Positions 1-9,102 of a stretch of DNA of 43,429 nt are shown piece by piece. A program made the position numbers and the translations under genes. Position 1 is the first letter of the stretch, and each line of letters opens with the position of its first letter. The stretch comes from Rhizobiales bacterium 65-79 (GTDB taxonomy: Bacteria; Pseudomonadota; Alphaproteobacteria; Rhizobiales; Rhizobiaceae), in the NCBI GenBank assembly GCA_001896885.1, contig MKRJ01000047.1, forward strand, positions 1-43,429. Direction: 5' to 3'. The notes beneath the pieces are model-generated. The model was given only the letters and a program-made list of their open reading frames with translations, did no database searches and was not told where the DNA came from.

Positions 1-398
1 GGGGTGGGTTCAAACATGGGTCACTTCTCAATGGAAAAACCGCCCAATCCCGGGTCAGTTCTCGGCGGAAATCAACAGGGAGTGCTCTGGGCTCGAACGT
101 TACTGGCCACTCTCGATATTAAGCGGATATGTCGATTCCGATCCGCGAACCGAGCAGCCTCGTTGTGAATCTGCGCGAGTTGTGAATGAATCAGATTTGG
201 TTGTCTAATGGCAGCAGTGACCGCGGCAATTGTGTGGCATTTTTGGGGCAGCCACATTTACGCCCACAAAGAGAAAGACAAAATTACCTGCTTAGTCAGA
301 TGGTTAGCATCCGATCGGCTTCACTATTCCGCAGTTGCGTCAGAGAACGATTGTGGCATGAAGCAGCCATGATTTGCCGCCTCAAAAGCGCACGGGGA
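1..398. other. Gene-free left edge with possible IS21-type end repeats
   Basis: No convincing gene is visible before the tRNA. Positions about 18-37 and 53-72 carry two imperfect direct repeats of the form GGGTCA-C/G-TTCTC-NNN-GGAAA, separated by about 15 bases. Paired or multiple short repeats of this sort are typical of the ends of IS21-family elements, where the transposase binds. No istA or istB sequence follows, so if this is an IS end the body lies to the left of the window. The rest of the stretch shows nothing recognisable. The short open frames here lack homology-like character and ribosome sites. The IS assignment rests on repeat architecture and memory of similar rhizobial ends only. 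Confidence 0.35.
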
Positions 399-474
399 TG
401 GTGGGCCCGGAGGGACTCGAACCCCCAACCAAGCGGTTATGAGCCGCCGGCTCTAACCATTGAGCTACGGGCCC
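399..474 (-). tRNA. tRNA-Ile2, anticodon CAU (lysidine-modified, reads AUA)
   Basis: Read on the minus strand this folds into a complete cloverleaf: acceptor stem GGGCCCG/CGGGCCC, D arm GCTC..GAGC, anticodon stem GGCGG/CCGCT with loop CTCATAA, T arm with GGTTCGAGTCC-type loop, and an encoded CCA end at 399-401. The CAU anticodon could be Met or Ile2. The acceptor sequence and the anticodon arm with loop CTCATAA followed by TTGG closely resemble E. coli ileX, so Ile2 is preferred. Such a tRNA needs TilS to convert C34 to lysidine. The gene lies 107 bases upstream of, and opposite to, the SIMPL gene. Confidence 0.9.
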
Positions 475-581
475 CACGGGCCGCTCAATTAGTGGCTTTT
501 CGCCGGCCGCACAAGGCGCGCGCCCCATTCATCCCATAATCCGTTATTATCGCCCGTCGGGAAGGGTCTGGAGAACCGGAG

Positions 582-1310
582 ATGATGATGAGACATGCCT
601 CTTTGCCGCTGGCGCTGGTGCTGGGAATGGCGGCCCCTGCGATGGCCGCGGCCGCCGAGCAACCCGCGCCGCGCATCACGGTCGTCGGCGAAGGCGAGAT
701 GGCGGCAAGCCCCGACATGGCGATCCTGTCGCTTTCCGTCCTGCGCGAGGCGGATACGGCGCGCGCCGCGCTCGACCAGGACAACAAGGCCATGGCCGAC
801 GTGATCGACGCGATGAAGAAGGCGGGCATCGCCGAGCGCGACCTGCAGACATCGGGCCTCTCGATCGATCCGCGCTATTCCACCGTAAAACCCGACGGCA
901 AGCCGCAGGAGGAGCCGAAGATCATCGGCTACCGCGCCCTCAACAGCCTCACCGTGCGCGTGCGCGACCTCGGCAAGCTCGGCGCCATCATCGACAAGTC
1001 GGTCTCGCTGGGCGTCAATCAGGGCGGCGATATCACCTTCACCAATGACGACATGTCGAAGCCGATGGAGGAAGCGCGCAAACGCGCCATGCTCGACGCG
1101 ATCGCGCGCGCCAGGACGCTGACGGAAGCGGCCGGCGTCAAGACCGGAAAGATCCTCGATATCTCGGAGCAGTCCTACCGGCCGATGCCCCGGCCGATGG
1201 CGATGAAGGCGCGCAGCTTCGCCGCGGCGGCCGAGGATTCGGTGCCGGTCCAGGCCGGGGAGAACACCTATCACGCGACGGTGACGGTCACGTTCGAGAT
1301 CGAGCAATAG
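582..1310 (+). CDS. Exported SIMPL-domain protein (DUF541)
   Basis: The 242-residue product begins with a cleavable signal peptide (hydrophobic core LPLALVLGMAAPAMA, cleavage near residue 23) and then a SIMPL/DUF541 domain over nearly all of the mature part. Family hallmarks include the early ITVVGEGE strand followed by SPDMAILSLSVL, and the central YRALNSLTVRVRDL segment. SIMPL proteins are periplasmic or outer-membrane-associated and have no settled biochemical role. Three ATG codons follow one another at 582, 585 and 588; GGAGAA at 570-575 suits the first. A strong hairpin terminator lies 20 bases after the stop, so the gene is probably monocistronic. Identification is firm at family level, function is unknown. 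Confidence 0.88.
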   Translation: MMMRHASLPLALVLGMAAPAMAAAAEQPAPRITVVGEGEMAASPDMAILSLSVLREADTARAALDQDNKAMADVIDAMKKAGIAERDLQTSGLSIDPRYSTVKPDGKPQEEPKIIGYRALNSLTVRVRDLGKLGAIIDKSVSLGVNQGGDITFTNDDMSKPMEEARKRAMLDAIARARTLTEAAGVKTGKILDISEQSYRPMPRPMAMKARSFAAAAEDSVPVQAGENTYHATVTVTFEIEQ

Positions 1311-1330
1311 CGGCCCTGCCTTGAATCGAA

Positions 1331-1374
1331 ACGGGAGGAGCCGCCGGCAAGTGCCGGCGGCTCCTCCCGTTTTT
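1331..1374 (+). terminator. Rho-independent terminator after the SIMPL gene
   Basis: Perfect inverted repeat: 1331-1349 pairs with 1352-1370 (core GGGAGGAGCCGCCGGC), with a tiny loop, followed by TTTTT at 1370-1374. It sits just downstream of the plus-strand SIMPL gene and just beyond the 3' end of the oppositely oriented gene at 1388-1735, so it could also act on that transcript, though the T tract favours the plus direction. Confidence 0.88.
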
Positions 1375-1387
1375 CCGTCCGCTGCGA

Positions 1388-1735
1388 TCAGCGGATCAGC
1401 GGGCAGTTCGGCGCGCGGCCGAAGGTGAGCTGGATGCCGCCGCGCCAGTCATGGCCCCTCACCCCGATGACCGAGCGGTTCTCGTAGTTCACCCGCGCAT
1501 AGCGCACGCCCATCCAGGCGGCCTTGTCCAGGGCGCGCTCGGCGGTGCAGAAGCGGAACGGACGATAGTCCGGGCGATGGCGCCAACCCCAATCGTCACG
1601 GTCGCGGACGATCACGCTCACGCCGTCATGGTAGCCGGTTCCTATATAGAGCGAATCCGCCTGAGCCGGCGCGCATGCCAGGGCGCCGAGGCCGAGAGCG
1701 GCGCCGACAGCCGATATCTTCACGATCTTCAACAT
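1388..1735 (-). CDS. Small secreted protein of unknown function
   Basis: The 115-residue protein starts MLKIVKISAVGAALGLGALA and has a clear signal peptide with an APAQA-type cleavage site near residue 27. The mature part is short, rich in Arg, Trp and Tyr (for example DWGWRHRPDYRPF), has two cysteines (in FCTAERA and APNCPLI) that could form a disulfide, and reads as a compact periplasmic domain. I recognise the general type as a conserved hypothetical of rhizobia but no named domain. It is on the same strand as the YcgN gene, 151 bases downstream of it, and converges on the SIMPL gene across a hairpin terminator. Confidence 0.7.
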   Translation of the reverse strand: MLKIVKISAVGAALGLGALACAPAQADSLYIGTGYHDGVSVIVRDRDDWGWRHRPDYRPFRFCTAERALDKAAWMGVRYARVNYENRSVIGVRGHDWRGGIQLTFGRAPNCPLIR

Positions 1736-1886
1736 GGTCTTTCTCCAGGACAGAACGATGCACCGAACATTCTCGCCGAAGCGATGACGGGAGAATGGTC
1801 CCGCGTCCCTGAACGGCGCGGGAATCCATCGTTCATGGATGGTTCAGGATGGAACCGGCATCCAATGGCGCATGAAAACGCGCAGC

Positions 1887-2333
1887 CTAAGGCTCCCCGG
1901 CAAGCATGAAGTCGAAATAGGCTTCGGCGTCCGGCATGTCGTCCTCGGAAGCCGAAACCCGGCCGCGCATGGAGATGCCCGCCTCGTGCACCGTTTCGGC
2001 CGAACCGGACACCAGCCGGTGCCACCAGTAGAGGTCCCTGCCCTCCGCGATCAGCCGGTAGGCGCAGGTGGACGGCAGCCAGGTGAGCGTGCGGACGTTT
2101 TCCGGCGTCAGGCCGACGCAATCGGGCACGCGCGCCAGCCGGTTCCCGTAGTCCGTGCAGCGGCATGTGCCGGCGTCCAGCAGGCGGCAGGAGACGCTGG
2201 TCCAGTAGATCTCGCCCGTATCGGCGTCCTCGAGCTTCGCCATGCAGCATTTGCCGCAGCCGTCGCAGAGCTGCTCCCACTCCGCGGGGCTCATCTCTTC
2301 GAGCGGTTTCGTTTTCCAGAAGGGGGCATCCAT
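1887..2333 (-). CDS. YcgN-family cysteine cluster protein (UPF0260)
   Basis: A 148-residue cytosolic protein of the YcgN/UPF0260 family, which carries a Cys-rich cluster thought to bind metal or an iron-sulfur centre; the function is not established. The N-terminal sequence [20 protein letters not shown] leads into the signature [14 protein letters not shown], and further cysteines occur in [23 protein letters not shown] and STCAYR. The frame is open upstream to 2417, but the start at 2333 matches the family N-terminus and the family's usual length of about 150. The gene diverges from the OmpA-family gene at 2611 across a 277-base promoter region. Confidence 0.9.
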   Translation of the reverse strand: MDAPFWKTKPLEEMSPAEWEQLCDGCGKCCMAKLEDADTGEIYWTSVSCRLLDAGTCRCTDYGNRLARVPDCVGLTPENVRTLTWLPSTCAYRLIAEGRDLYWWHRLVSGSAETVHEAGISMRGRVSASEDDMPDAEAYFDFMLAGEP

Positions 2334-2610
2334 GGCTCTAATGGTCCGATCCCGACATTCGCATCGCCCTTGCGCGGCGCTCTCGGGCAAATGTCGGACT
2401 CGAAGGGCCGCTGGCAAGTCAAAGATTCAGGACGTGTGACCGCGCATCCGTCCGGTCAGGGTGCCGGCAGGCGGCCGCCCTGCCATATTTCCGCCATTCC
2501 GGCGTCCCGGGAATGCCCGCACAAGGCCGGGTTTCCATGAAAAGGGGGAACCAACGCCGTGCTGGAGTGTTTGCGGCGCGAGGGACTTTTCAGGTCAGGA
2601 GAAGGATCAG
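2334..2610. promoter_or_regulatory. Divergent promoter region, ycgN-type gene and OmpA-family gene
   Basis: A 277-base gap between two divergent start codons that must contain both promoters. An AGGAGAAGGA ribosome site at about 2598-2607 fixes the plus-strand start at 2611. The frame of the OmpA-family gene stays open back to 2461, but that extension encodes a Pro/Arg-rich stretch without family character and would bury the signal peptide. No clear -35/-10 pair or operator palindrome was recognised. Confidence 0.4.
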
Positions 2611-4971
2611 ATGAGATTCAATTCGTACGCTTTCGCGGGCACCGCGCTCGGTCTGCTGATGGCGGCCTCGTCCGCCGGCGCCGCCGGTCTCGGCGCCTCG
2701 AACGATGGCGCTGCGGTCAGGATGCCGATCGTCCTGGCGCAGGCCGATGTCGACAATCCCGACCAGAAGCCGAACAAGAAGGAACGGCGCGCCGAACGCC
2801 GGGCCGAGAAGAACAACCAGGAGGGCGGCGCCGACCAGGGCGGAGCCCAGCATCCGCAACGGGCGGAACAGCCGGAGCATCAGCGCCGGAAGGCGGTCCA
2901 GGAGCAGCGGCCTGCGGGCAATGCCGGCCAGGCGCAGCAGAACGCCCGGCAGGCGCCCTCTAGCGACGAGGCGCCGGCCATGAGGCCGGAACGCGGCAAG
3001 AAGAGCCATTCCGACGAGAATGGCGGCCAGGCCGCCCAGGGCGGCGACAACGGCCAGCCGGCAATGTCGAAGCGCAAGCATCGCGACGAGAGCCAGCCGG
3101 GCCAGCCCGCGGCCAACGGCCAGGCGCCGGAGAATGCGCAGGCCAACGAGCCCGACCAGGGCAACAGGAAGCATCGCAGGGACGAGAACGCCAAGCGTGG
3201 CGGAGACAACGGCCGGCCCGCCGAGGGCCAGGCAACGCCCAAGGCCGAAGAGAAAACCGGGCAGCCGCAGAACGCCGGCAACACCAATGCCGGCGAGAAG
3301 AATGCCGGCGAAGCCGAGCAGAACCGGAAACACGGCAAGAATGCCGAGAACAGGCAGGGCGGGGAGAACGGCAACGCCGCGACCGGCGAGGCCGACCAGA
3401 ACAACCGCCACGGCAAGAACGCCAAGGGCCAGGAGAACGGCGCCGGCCAGACGGGCGAGAACAAGACCGAGAACGGCAATGCCGCGCCGAAGCCCGGGGC
3501 CAATCCGAAGCAGCCGCCGGAGAACGCCGGAAACGCGGAGAAGATGCAGACCGAGCAGCCCGGCCGCAACAACGACCATGGCGGCAAGGGCGAGCAGCGC
3601 AGGAATGCCGAAGGCCAGCAAAACGGCGGCGCCAATAGCCAAAATGCCCAAGGCCAGAATGGTCAGAACGGCCAGAACGGTCAGGAGAAAAACGCTCAGG
3701 AGCAAAAAGCCGGCCCCGATAACGGCAAGAATGCCGGCGGCGAGGCGACCCAGGGCGCCAAGGGCCAGGCCGCCGAGGGCGGTCAGGCCGCGGAAGGCGG
3801 CGGCAACGTCGTGCTGCCGAAGAGCCTGAACGGCCAGCGCCCCGGCGAAGGAAAGAAGCGCGAGCGCAGGAATGCGGGCGAGCAGAACGGCAACGCCAAC
3901 AACGCCGCCCTGCCCGACAGCGAGCGGGGCCGCCAGGGCCAGCGCCAGGAAGCCGGCCGCAACGGCAACGGCAAGGCGGGACCGCTGCCGGATTCCGACG
4001 CCGCGGCGCAGGCCGACTTCAGGCGGCCGGAAAGGATCCAGTCGATAACGGCCATAGAGGGCAAACGCGTCGACAAGCCCGAGCGGGCCTATCGCGAGCA
4101 CCCCGACAACGTGAAGGTGGTCAAGCAGATCGACAACCGCATGATCGTCGAGATCAACAACCAGGAGTTTGTGCGCGGCTCCGACCGGCCGCGGCTCAGC
4201 CACGGCGCGCGCAACGTCTATTACGAGGACCTGCCGCAAAGCCGCACCCGCGAGGTGATCGAGCGGCCGGACGGCTCGCGCGTCATCACCATCCGCAACG
4301 AGTATGGCGACGTGATCCGCCGCTCGCGCATCCTGCCCGATCATCGCGAAATCGTGCTGGTCTATGTCGACGACCGCGACCTCGATCGCGACCGCGACCG
4401 CGGCTGGGTCGATGCGGGCGCCGACCTGCCGCCGCTGGTGGTGGACGTGCCGGAGGACGATTATGTCCTCGATGCGGACGATGTGCGCAGTCCGGACCGC
4501 TACTACGACTTCCTCGAGCAGCCGCCGGTCGAGCCGGTGCGGCGCCTCTATTCGCTCGGCGAGGTGAAGCGGTCGGCGCGCATCCGCGATATCATGCCGC
4601 GCATCGATCTCGACACGATCACCTTCGATTTCGGCTCCGGCAAGGTCGGCGAGGACCAGGCCGACAAGCTGCAGGCGGTGGCCGATGCGATCAAGAGGAT
4701 CCTCGCCAACAACCCGGCGGAGACCTTCCTGATCGAGGGCCACACCGACGCGGTCGGCTCGCCGCAGGCGAATCTCGTCCTTTCGGACGAGCGCGCCGAT
4801 TCGGTAGCCTCGCTGCTGACCTCGATGTTCGACATCCCCGCGGAGAATCTCACCACGCAGGGCTATGGCGAGGAATATCTGAAGGTCAACACGCAGGCGG
4901 CCAATCGCGAGAACCGGCGCGTCACCATCCGCCGCATCACGCCGCTGGTGGCGCCGGTGGCGCAGCAGTAG
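2611..4971 (+). CDS. Large OmpA-family outer-membrane protein with long low-complexity N/Q/G/E/K region
   Basis: The 786-residue product has a signal peptide (RFNSYAFAGTALGLLMAASSAGA), then about 420 residues that are almost entirely Asn, Gly, Gln, Glu, Lys, Ala and Arg, with short imperfect repeats such as GQNGQNGQNGQ, NAGNAEK and repeated GKNA and NRKHG units. From about residue 470 normal sequence resumes, including a DRDLDRDRDRG run. A C-terminal OmpA-like peptidoglycan-binding domain spans about 672-775 (FDFGSGKV, EGHTDAVGSPQANLVLS, QGYGEEY, NRRVTI), including the Asp and Arg that contact diaminopimelate. The protein is expected to span the periplasm and anchor to peptidoglycan. The start follows AGGAGAAGGA. 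A probable terminator follows at 5078. The domain call is firm, the role of the low-complexity arm is unknown. Confidence 0.88.
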   Translation: MRFNSYAFAGTALGLLMAASSAGAAGLGASNDGAAVRMPIVLAQADVDNPDQKPNKKERRAERRAEKNNQEGGADQGGAQHPQRAEQPEHQRRKAVQEQRPAGNAGQAQQNARQAPSSDEAPAMRPERGKKSHSDENGGQAAQGGDNGQPAMSKRKHRDESQPGQPAANGQAPENAQANEPDQGNRKHRRDENAKRGGDNGRPAEGQATPKAEEKTGQPQNAGNTNAGEKNAGEAEQNRKHGKNAENRQGGENGNAATGEADQNNRHGKNAKGQENGAGQTGENKTENGNAAPKPGANPKQPPENAGNAEKMQTEQPGRNNDHGGKGEQRRNAEGQQNGGANSQNAQGQNGQNGQNGQEKNAQEQKAGPDNGKNAGGEATQGAKGQAAEGGQAAEGGGNVVLPKSLNGQRPGEGKKRERRNAGEQNGNANNAALPDSERGRQGQRQEAGRNGNGKAGPLPDSDAAAQADFRRPERIQSITAIEGKRVDKPERAYREHPDNVKVVKQIDNRMIVEINNQEFVRGSDRPRLSHGARNVYYEDLPQSRTREVIERPDGSRVITIRNEYGDVIRRSRILPDHREIVLVYVDDRDLDRDRDRGWVDAGADLPPLVVDVPEDDYVLDADDVRSPDRYYDFLEQPPVEPVRRLYSLGEVKRSARIRDIMPRIDLDTITFDFGSGKVGEDQADKLQAVADAIKRILANNPAETFLIEGHTDAVGSPQANLVLSDERADSVASLLTSMFDIPAENLTTQGYGEEYLKVNTQAANRENRRVTIRRITPLVAPVAQQ

Positions 4972-5077
4972 GTCGCAGGCCGGGCGGCGGCCTTGAACCC
5001 CCGTCGCCCGCGCCCCACATCAAAGGAGTTCCCTGCCCCATCCCCAAATCCGGAAACGGACAAGGGGATCGGCAAGG

Positions 5078-5118
5078 AGGCCCGGCCGGTCCCCCTCCCG
5101 GTCGGGTCTTCCTTTTTC
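5078..5118 (+). terminator. Probable terminator after the OmpA-family gene
   Basis: A 12-bp stem with two G-U pairs forms between 5078-5089 (AGGCCCGGCCGG) and 5098-5109 (CCGGTCGGGTCT), followed by TCCTTTTT ending at 5118. It lies between the convergent ends of the OmpA-family gene (4971) and the SDR gene (5130). The T-rich tail favours the plus direction. Confidence 0.55.
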
Positions 5119-5129
5119 AGGACCATCTC

Positions 5130-5999
<870 letters not shown>

Positions 6000-6004
6000 G
6001 AGGC

Positions 6005-7021
6005 TTACCCACGCTTCAGCATCAGCGCGTAGATCGCGACCGATATGGTGATCAGGAGGCCGTAGACGAACTGCGTCCAGAAGCCGGAAAGGCCGATCGC
6101 GATGATGCCCGGCTCCAGCGAGGCGATGATCAGGACGCCGACGAAGGTGCCGATCATCGTTCCCTTGCCGCCGAAGACCGAGGTGCCGCCGATGAACACC
6201 GCGGCAAGCGTGGTCAGCAGATAGCCGTCGCCGGTCGTCGCCCAGAAGAAGAGCATCTGGTTGAGCAGGAAGACCGACGAGAAGGCCGCCGACACGCCGA
6301 GGATGACGAAGCAGGCGATCTTCACGCGGTCGACATGGATGCCCATCATGCGGGCGCTCTGCTCGTCGTCGCCGACGAAGAGCACATGCCCGCCGAAGCG
6401 GTGGCGCTTGAAGAACACGCCGAAGAAGATCGCCGCGGCGAGGAACCACAGGAACTGCGCCGGTATGACGACCGGCCCGCCGAGCGGGATCTGGCCGACG
6501 AACAGCGCATGCCATGGATCGTTGGTGATCTGCGCGATCGGGATGCCCTGCCCCTGCGTCAGCACGTTCACCAGCCCGCGCCACAGGAACATGGTGCCGA
6601 TGGTGGCGACGATCGAGGGGATGCCGATCTTGGTGACGAGCAGGCCGTTGATCAGCCCGCCGACCACCCCGACCATGAGGCAGAGCAGGAAGGCGAGCGG
6701 GAAACTGGCCGTCGCCACATAGACCGACGAGAAGACCCAGCCGGCGAGCCCGTAGATCGACGGGAAGGAGAGATCGATCTCGCCGAGCGTCACCACATAG
6801 GTCGCGGCAAGCGCCATGATCCCGAAGAAGGGGATCGAGATCATGAACGAGCGGTAGATGTCGAAGCTCGTATAGGTGCGCCAGTCGCCGATCAGGAAGA
6901 TGGCATAGAGCACGACCAGCATGCCGATGATGGCGATCTGGAAGCGGTTGCGCCACAGGAAGCTGGGGCCGTGCTGCGTTTCGGCGGCCTGGTCCTTGGC
7001 GCTCGAGGCCACGGATGTCAT
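6005..7021 (-). CDS. ABC importer permease, RbsC-like (sugar type)
   Basis: A 338-residue inner-membrane protein with about nine or ten hydrophobic segments, of the BPD_transp_2 (ribose/xylose/simple-sugar) permease family. Landmarks are VTLGEIDLSFPSIYGLAGWV near residue 80, the NGLLVTKIGIPSIVATIGTM loop that contacts the ATPase, and the C-terminal AAVFIGGTSVFGGKGTMIGT motif. The ATG at 7021 overlaps the ATPase stop at 7018 by four bases (ATGA), so translation is probably coupled. The family call is secure; the sugar is not predictable from sequence. Confidence 0.92.
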   Translation of the reverse strand: MTSVASSAKDQAAETQHGPSFLWRNRFQIAIIGMLVVLYAIFLIGDWRTYTSFDIYRSFMISIPFFGIMALAATYVVTLGEIDLSFPSIYGLAGWVFSSVYVATASFPLAFLLCLMVGVVGGLINGLLVTKIGIPSIVATIGTMFLWRGLVNVLTQGQGIPIAQITNDPWHALFVGQIPLGGPVVIPAQFLWFLAAAIFFGVFFKRHRFGGHVLFVGDDEQSARMMGIHVDRVKIACFVILGVSAAFSSVFLLNQMLFFWATTGDGYLLTTLAAVFIGGTSVFGGKGTMIGTFVGVLIIASLEPGIIAIGLSGFWTQFVYGLLITISVAIYALMLKRG

Positions 7022-7785
7022 CGTGCCACCTGTCCGGCTTCGTGGAGTTCGATCATCATGTCGACCAGCTGCTGGTGGGTGAGCTCCGAGCGGTGGAACT
7101 GCCCGACGACGCGGCCGCGGTCGAGGATGACGAAACGGTCGGCCGTATCGTGGACGTGGAAGATGTTGTGGTCGATGAAGATCGCCGACTTCCCCTGCTC
7201 GCGGATGGAGCGGACGAAGGCCAGCACGCGCTCGGTCTCCTTCAGCGAAAGCCCCATGGTCGGTTCGTCGAGGATGATCAGGTCCGCGTCGAAATAGAGC
7301 GCCCGGCCGATGGCGACGCTCTGCTTCTCGCCGCCCGACAGGCCCTTGACCTCGCTGTCCACCGTGATGGCGCGGGATGTCAGCCCCATGCCGGAGCGCA
7401 TCAGCCGGCCGGTCTCGCGCTTCTGCGCCTTGACGTCGAGGAAGCCGAGGAAGCGCGTCAGCTCCCGCCCGGCGAAGATATTGCGCCAGAGCTCCTGCTG
7501 GTCGGCGAGCGCCCGCTCCTGGTAGACCGTCTCGATGCCGAGCAGGCGCGAGGCCTGCACGTTCTTGAGCGTGATCGGCTCGCCCTTGAACACGATCTCG
7601 CCGGCCGACGGCTTGTGGACGCCGGTGATGACCTTGATCAATGTCGACTTGCCGGCGCCGTTGTCGCCGACGAGCGCCACGATCTCGCCCTTGCCGATCG
7701 TGAGGTCGATGCCCTTCAGCACCTCGATCCGGCCGAAGGACTTGCGGATGTTCCTGAGGACGAGAAGCGGTTCAGCATCGCTCAT
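7018..7785 (-). CDS. ABC importer ATP-binding protein (sugar type, single domain)
   Basis: A 255-residue ABC ATPase. Walker A is GDNGAGKST (residues 40-48), the Q-loop Gln is at 89, the signature is LSGGE (149-153), Walker B is LIILDEP (169-175), and the H-loop His is in FIDHN. Most rhizobial sugar importers of this permease class use either a ~500-residue double ATPase or, as in FrcA-type systems, a single ~255-residue one; this is the second type, so it must work as a homodimer. It overlaps the permease start by four bases. A 227-base gap with palindromic repeats separates it from the binding-protein gene upstream. Confidence 0.93.
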   Translation of the reverse strand: MSDAEPLLVLRNIRKSFGRIEVLKGIDLTIGKGEIVALVGDNGAGKSTLIKVITGVHKPSAGEIVFKGEPITLKNVQASRLLGIETVYQERALADQQELWRNIFAGRELTRFLGFLDVKAQKRETGRLMRSGMGLTSRAITVDSEVKGLSGGEKQSVAIGRALYFDADLIILDEPTMGLSLKETERVLAFVRSIREQGKSAIFIDHNIFHVHDTADRFVILDRGRVVGQFHRSELTHQQLVDMMIELHEAGQVAR

Positions 7786-8012
7786 GAGCGGGCACTCTTA
7801 ATGAACTTAATGAAGCGGCGTCTGCGGGATGTCGCCCCGATCACGGGCGGGCTCATTCCTCACCCCCTCCGGCCCTAACGGGCCACCTCCCCCTCGAAGG
7901 GGGAGGAAAGCCGCGAGTCCGGCGCCGGTTTCCCTCCCCTGCGAGGGGAGGGTCCGGCCGATAGGCCGGGGGTGGGGTGAACCTGATCAAGCTTCGGACT
8001 TCATCACTTACC
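7786..8012. repeat. Intergenic palindromic repeat (family A copy 1) inside the ABC operon
   Basis: The gap between the binding-protein and ATPase genes is filled by a mosaic of palindromes at about 7858-7980: CGGCCCTAACGGGCC, CCTCCCCCTCGAAGGGGGAGG, CCCTCCCCTGCGAGGGGAGGG and TCCGGCCGATAGGCCGG-GGGTGGGGTG. A second, diverged copy lies at 24298-24410 and a short piece at 27488-27528, which makes this a dispersed repeat of the kind called RIME-like or REP-like in rhizobia. In this place it could stabilise the 3' end of the binding-protein message, giving more of that protein than of the membrane parts. Confidence 0.75.
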
Positions 8013-9005
8013 TCAGCGTATGCCCTCCTTGGCGAGCGGCGCGACGTCGGCGATGTTGGCCTTCGTGATGAGCGCCGCGCCGGTATCGATGTCCATGCCG
8101 GCAAAGCCGAACTTGGAGGTCAGGTAGAGCTGGATGATCGGCAAATAGCCCTGCAGGAAGGGCTGCTGGTCGAGCACGGCGGCGATGTAGCCGTCCTCGA
8201 TGCCCTGCGTCGTCGCCGCCGACAGGTCGAAGCCGGCGCCGCAGATCGAGCCGGCCGCCTTGCCGGCTGCCTTCATGTAGGCCGGGATGGTGGCGGTCAG
8301 CGCGCCATGGTCGAAGATCGCCGCCTTGATGTCCGGATGCGAGGCGACGAAGCTCGCGAAGACCGGGATGCCCTGCGCGGCGTCGCCGTTCACGGCGTCG
8401 GAAATCTCGAGATAGTCGACCTTGACGCCGGCCTTCTCCAGCGCGTCCTTGACGCCCTTGGTGCGTTCGCCGCGGCCGGGCTGGCCGAGCAGGCCCCACA
8501 GGAAGACGCTGTCGCCGGATTTCAGGCCGCAAATGTCGATGGCGCCCTTGCCGAGCGTCTCGCCGGCCGAATAGTTCTTGGCGCCGACATAGCCGAGGCC
8601 CTGCGTCTTGTACTTCGCCTCCGCCTTGGGAAGCTCGACATTGGACGTGGTGACCAGGATGCCCTGCTTGCGCGCCTGGTCGATGAGCGTGTCGAGCGCC
8701 TCGTCGCCCGGATGGCCCATGATGGAGATGCCGGTCGGCTTGCGCGACATGGCCTCCGAGAATTGCTGGACCATCTTCTGCGGGTTCCAGTCGGAGAAGA
8801 CGTACTCGACCTGGCAGCCGGTCTGCTGGGCCGCGAGCTTGGCGCCGTTATAGACGATGGAGGCGAAGGAATCGCCCTCCGCTCCGCCCGGGAAGAAGAC
8901 GAACTTCTTGCCCGCGCAACTGAAATCCGCCGCGTTCGCCGCGCCGTAGGATGCAAGGGTGAAGAGGGCGGCTGCCGCCGCCGTTTTGATGAAGCGCAAT
9001 GACAT
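8013..9005 (-). CDS. Periplasmic sugar-binding protein of the ABC importer
   Basis: A 330-residue type-1 periplasmic binding protein (ribose/galactose-binding fold). The signal peptide (MSLRFIKTAAAAALFTLASY, cleavage after NAA or NAN-type residues near 26) precedes a mature protein that begins ADFSCAGKKFVFFPGG. Further landmarks are GISIMGHPGDEALDTLIDQA, VTTSNVELPKAEAKYK, and the hinge-proximal ISDAVNGDAAQG. A strong ribosome site, GGAGGAAA, precedes the ATG at 9005. It is the first gene of a four-gene operon with ATPase, permease and SDR. The two cysteines in SCAGKK and QTGCQVEY, and GLKSGDS region, suggest a possible disulfide. The ligand cannot be named. Confidence 0.9.
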   Translation of the reverse strand: MSLRFIKTAAAAALFTLASYGAANAADFSCAGKKFVFFPGGAEGDSFASIVYNGAKLAAQQTGCQVEYVFSDWNPQKMVQQFSEAMSRKPTGISIMGHPGDEALDTLIDQARKQGILVTTSNVELPKAEAKYKTQGLGYVGAKNYSAGETLGKGAIDICGLKSGDSVFLWGLLGQPGRGERTKGVKDALEKAGVKVDYLEISDAVNGDAAQGIPVFASFVASHPDIKAAIFDHGALTATIPAYMKAAGKAAGSICGAGFDLSAATTQGIEDGYIAAVLDQQPFLQGYLPIIQLYLTSKFGFAGMDIDTGAALITKANIADVAPLAKEGIR

Positions 9006-9102
9006 GGGTGTTTCCTCCGCCTGGTTCCCGGACCGGGGCCCATAAATCCCCGGTCGCCAGTTTCATGCCGCAACGGAATGCTGAAACAGGCGGGGTCGCT
9101 TG

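Noticed and set aside
399-474. Elongator or initiator tRNA-Met
   Set aside because: The CAU anticodon fits, but acceptor stem and anticodon-arm sequence match tRNA-Ile2 much better.
2590-4743. Long minus-strand open frame of about 717 codons opposite the OmpA-family gene
   Set aside because: It is an antisense shadow of a GC-rich low-complexity coding region; its translation is all Leu/Ala/Val/Gly without domain motifs or ribosome site.
7786-8012. Possible CRISPR-like array in the ABC operon gap
   Set aside because: The repeats are palindromes of unequal sequence without regular spacers, and no cas genes are near.
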